From contig NZ_JAFZKX010000019.1 of the NCBI RefSeq assembly GCF_017551775.1, positions 1 to 64,000 on the forward strand: 64,000 nucleotides of DNA. The letters run 5' to 3'. The notes under the pieces were generated by a model that saw only the letters and a list, made by a program, of their open reading frames with translations, had not been told where the DNA came from and ran no database searches. The translations under genes were made by a program, and so were the position numbers. Source of the DNA: Fibrobacter sp. GTDB taxonomy: Bacteria; Fibrobacterota; Fibrobacteria; Fibrobacterales; Fibrobacteraceae. Position 1 is the first letter of the stretch. Every line of letters starts with the position of its first letter. Shown here piece after piece: positions 63,986 to 64,000 of the stretch.

Positions 63986-64000
63986 GCAAAAATCGTGTGC

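Overview
The window looks like a chromosomal segment of a Fibrobacter species (phylum Fibrobacterota, rumen or gut cellulolytic bacteria). The evidence is four proteins carrying the FISUMP domain (Fibrobacter succinogenes major paralogous domain, TIGR02145), secreted proteins and lipoproteins with long poly-serine linkers, C-terminal sorting-like modules, a type III glutamine synthetase, and short GC-biased dispersed repeats behind stop codons. No rRNA, tRNA, CRISPR array, integrase or complete insertion sequence was seen.

Layout. 1-9000: a 1683-residue secreted repeat protein, a hotdog thioesterase, a zinc-finger membrane protein with rarA, and prmA. 9000-19200: an AT-rich accessory island with a small DUF4160 gene pair, a KAP-family P-loop NTPase, a complete type I restriction-modification system (transcribed hsdM-hsdS-hsdR), two tandem structured elements that look like small RNAs, and an Rpn-type PD-(D/E)XK nuclease. 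19397-23243: a cobalamin-riboswitch operon with a BtuB-like TonB receptor and a beta-propeller lipoprotein. 23324-28000: a Fic-fold protein without the catalytic histidine, a DEAD-box RNA helicase and glucokinase. 28400-37833: exported and surface proteins, ending in three tandem FISUMP lipoprotein genes. 37882-47572: a TonB2-type energy-transduction operon (DUF3450, TtpC-like, ExbB, ExbD, TonB, TPR) followed by a second TonB receptor with its lipoprotein partner. 48434-50707: pilC and pilT. 50761-57429: a thioredoxin-like protein, epmA with a FISUMP gene, a sufS/csdA-tcdA pair and small genes. 57541-63924: glutamine synthetase III, an NtrC-like regulator, a LuxR-HTH/TPR regulator, and a two-gene unit of a permuted papain-fold protein and a small beta-rich protein.

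How the genes fit together. The TonB operon probably energises both outer-membrane receptors; its upstream region shares a 30-bp motif with that of the 833-residue receptor. The riboswitch places B12 uptake, and apparently a BtuG-like surface lipoprotein, under cobalamin control. Six unrelated genes lack a Shine-Dalgarno sequence and have a TANATT box 6 or 7 bases before the ATG, which suggests leaderless transcripts. The strongest candidates for something undescribed are the B12 receptor/propeller operon, the tandem structured elements upstream of hsdM, the histidine-less Fic protein with a winged helix, and the FISUMP triplication.
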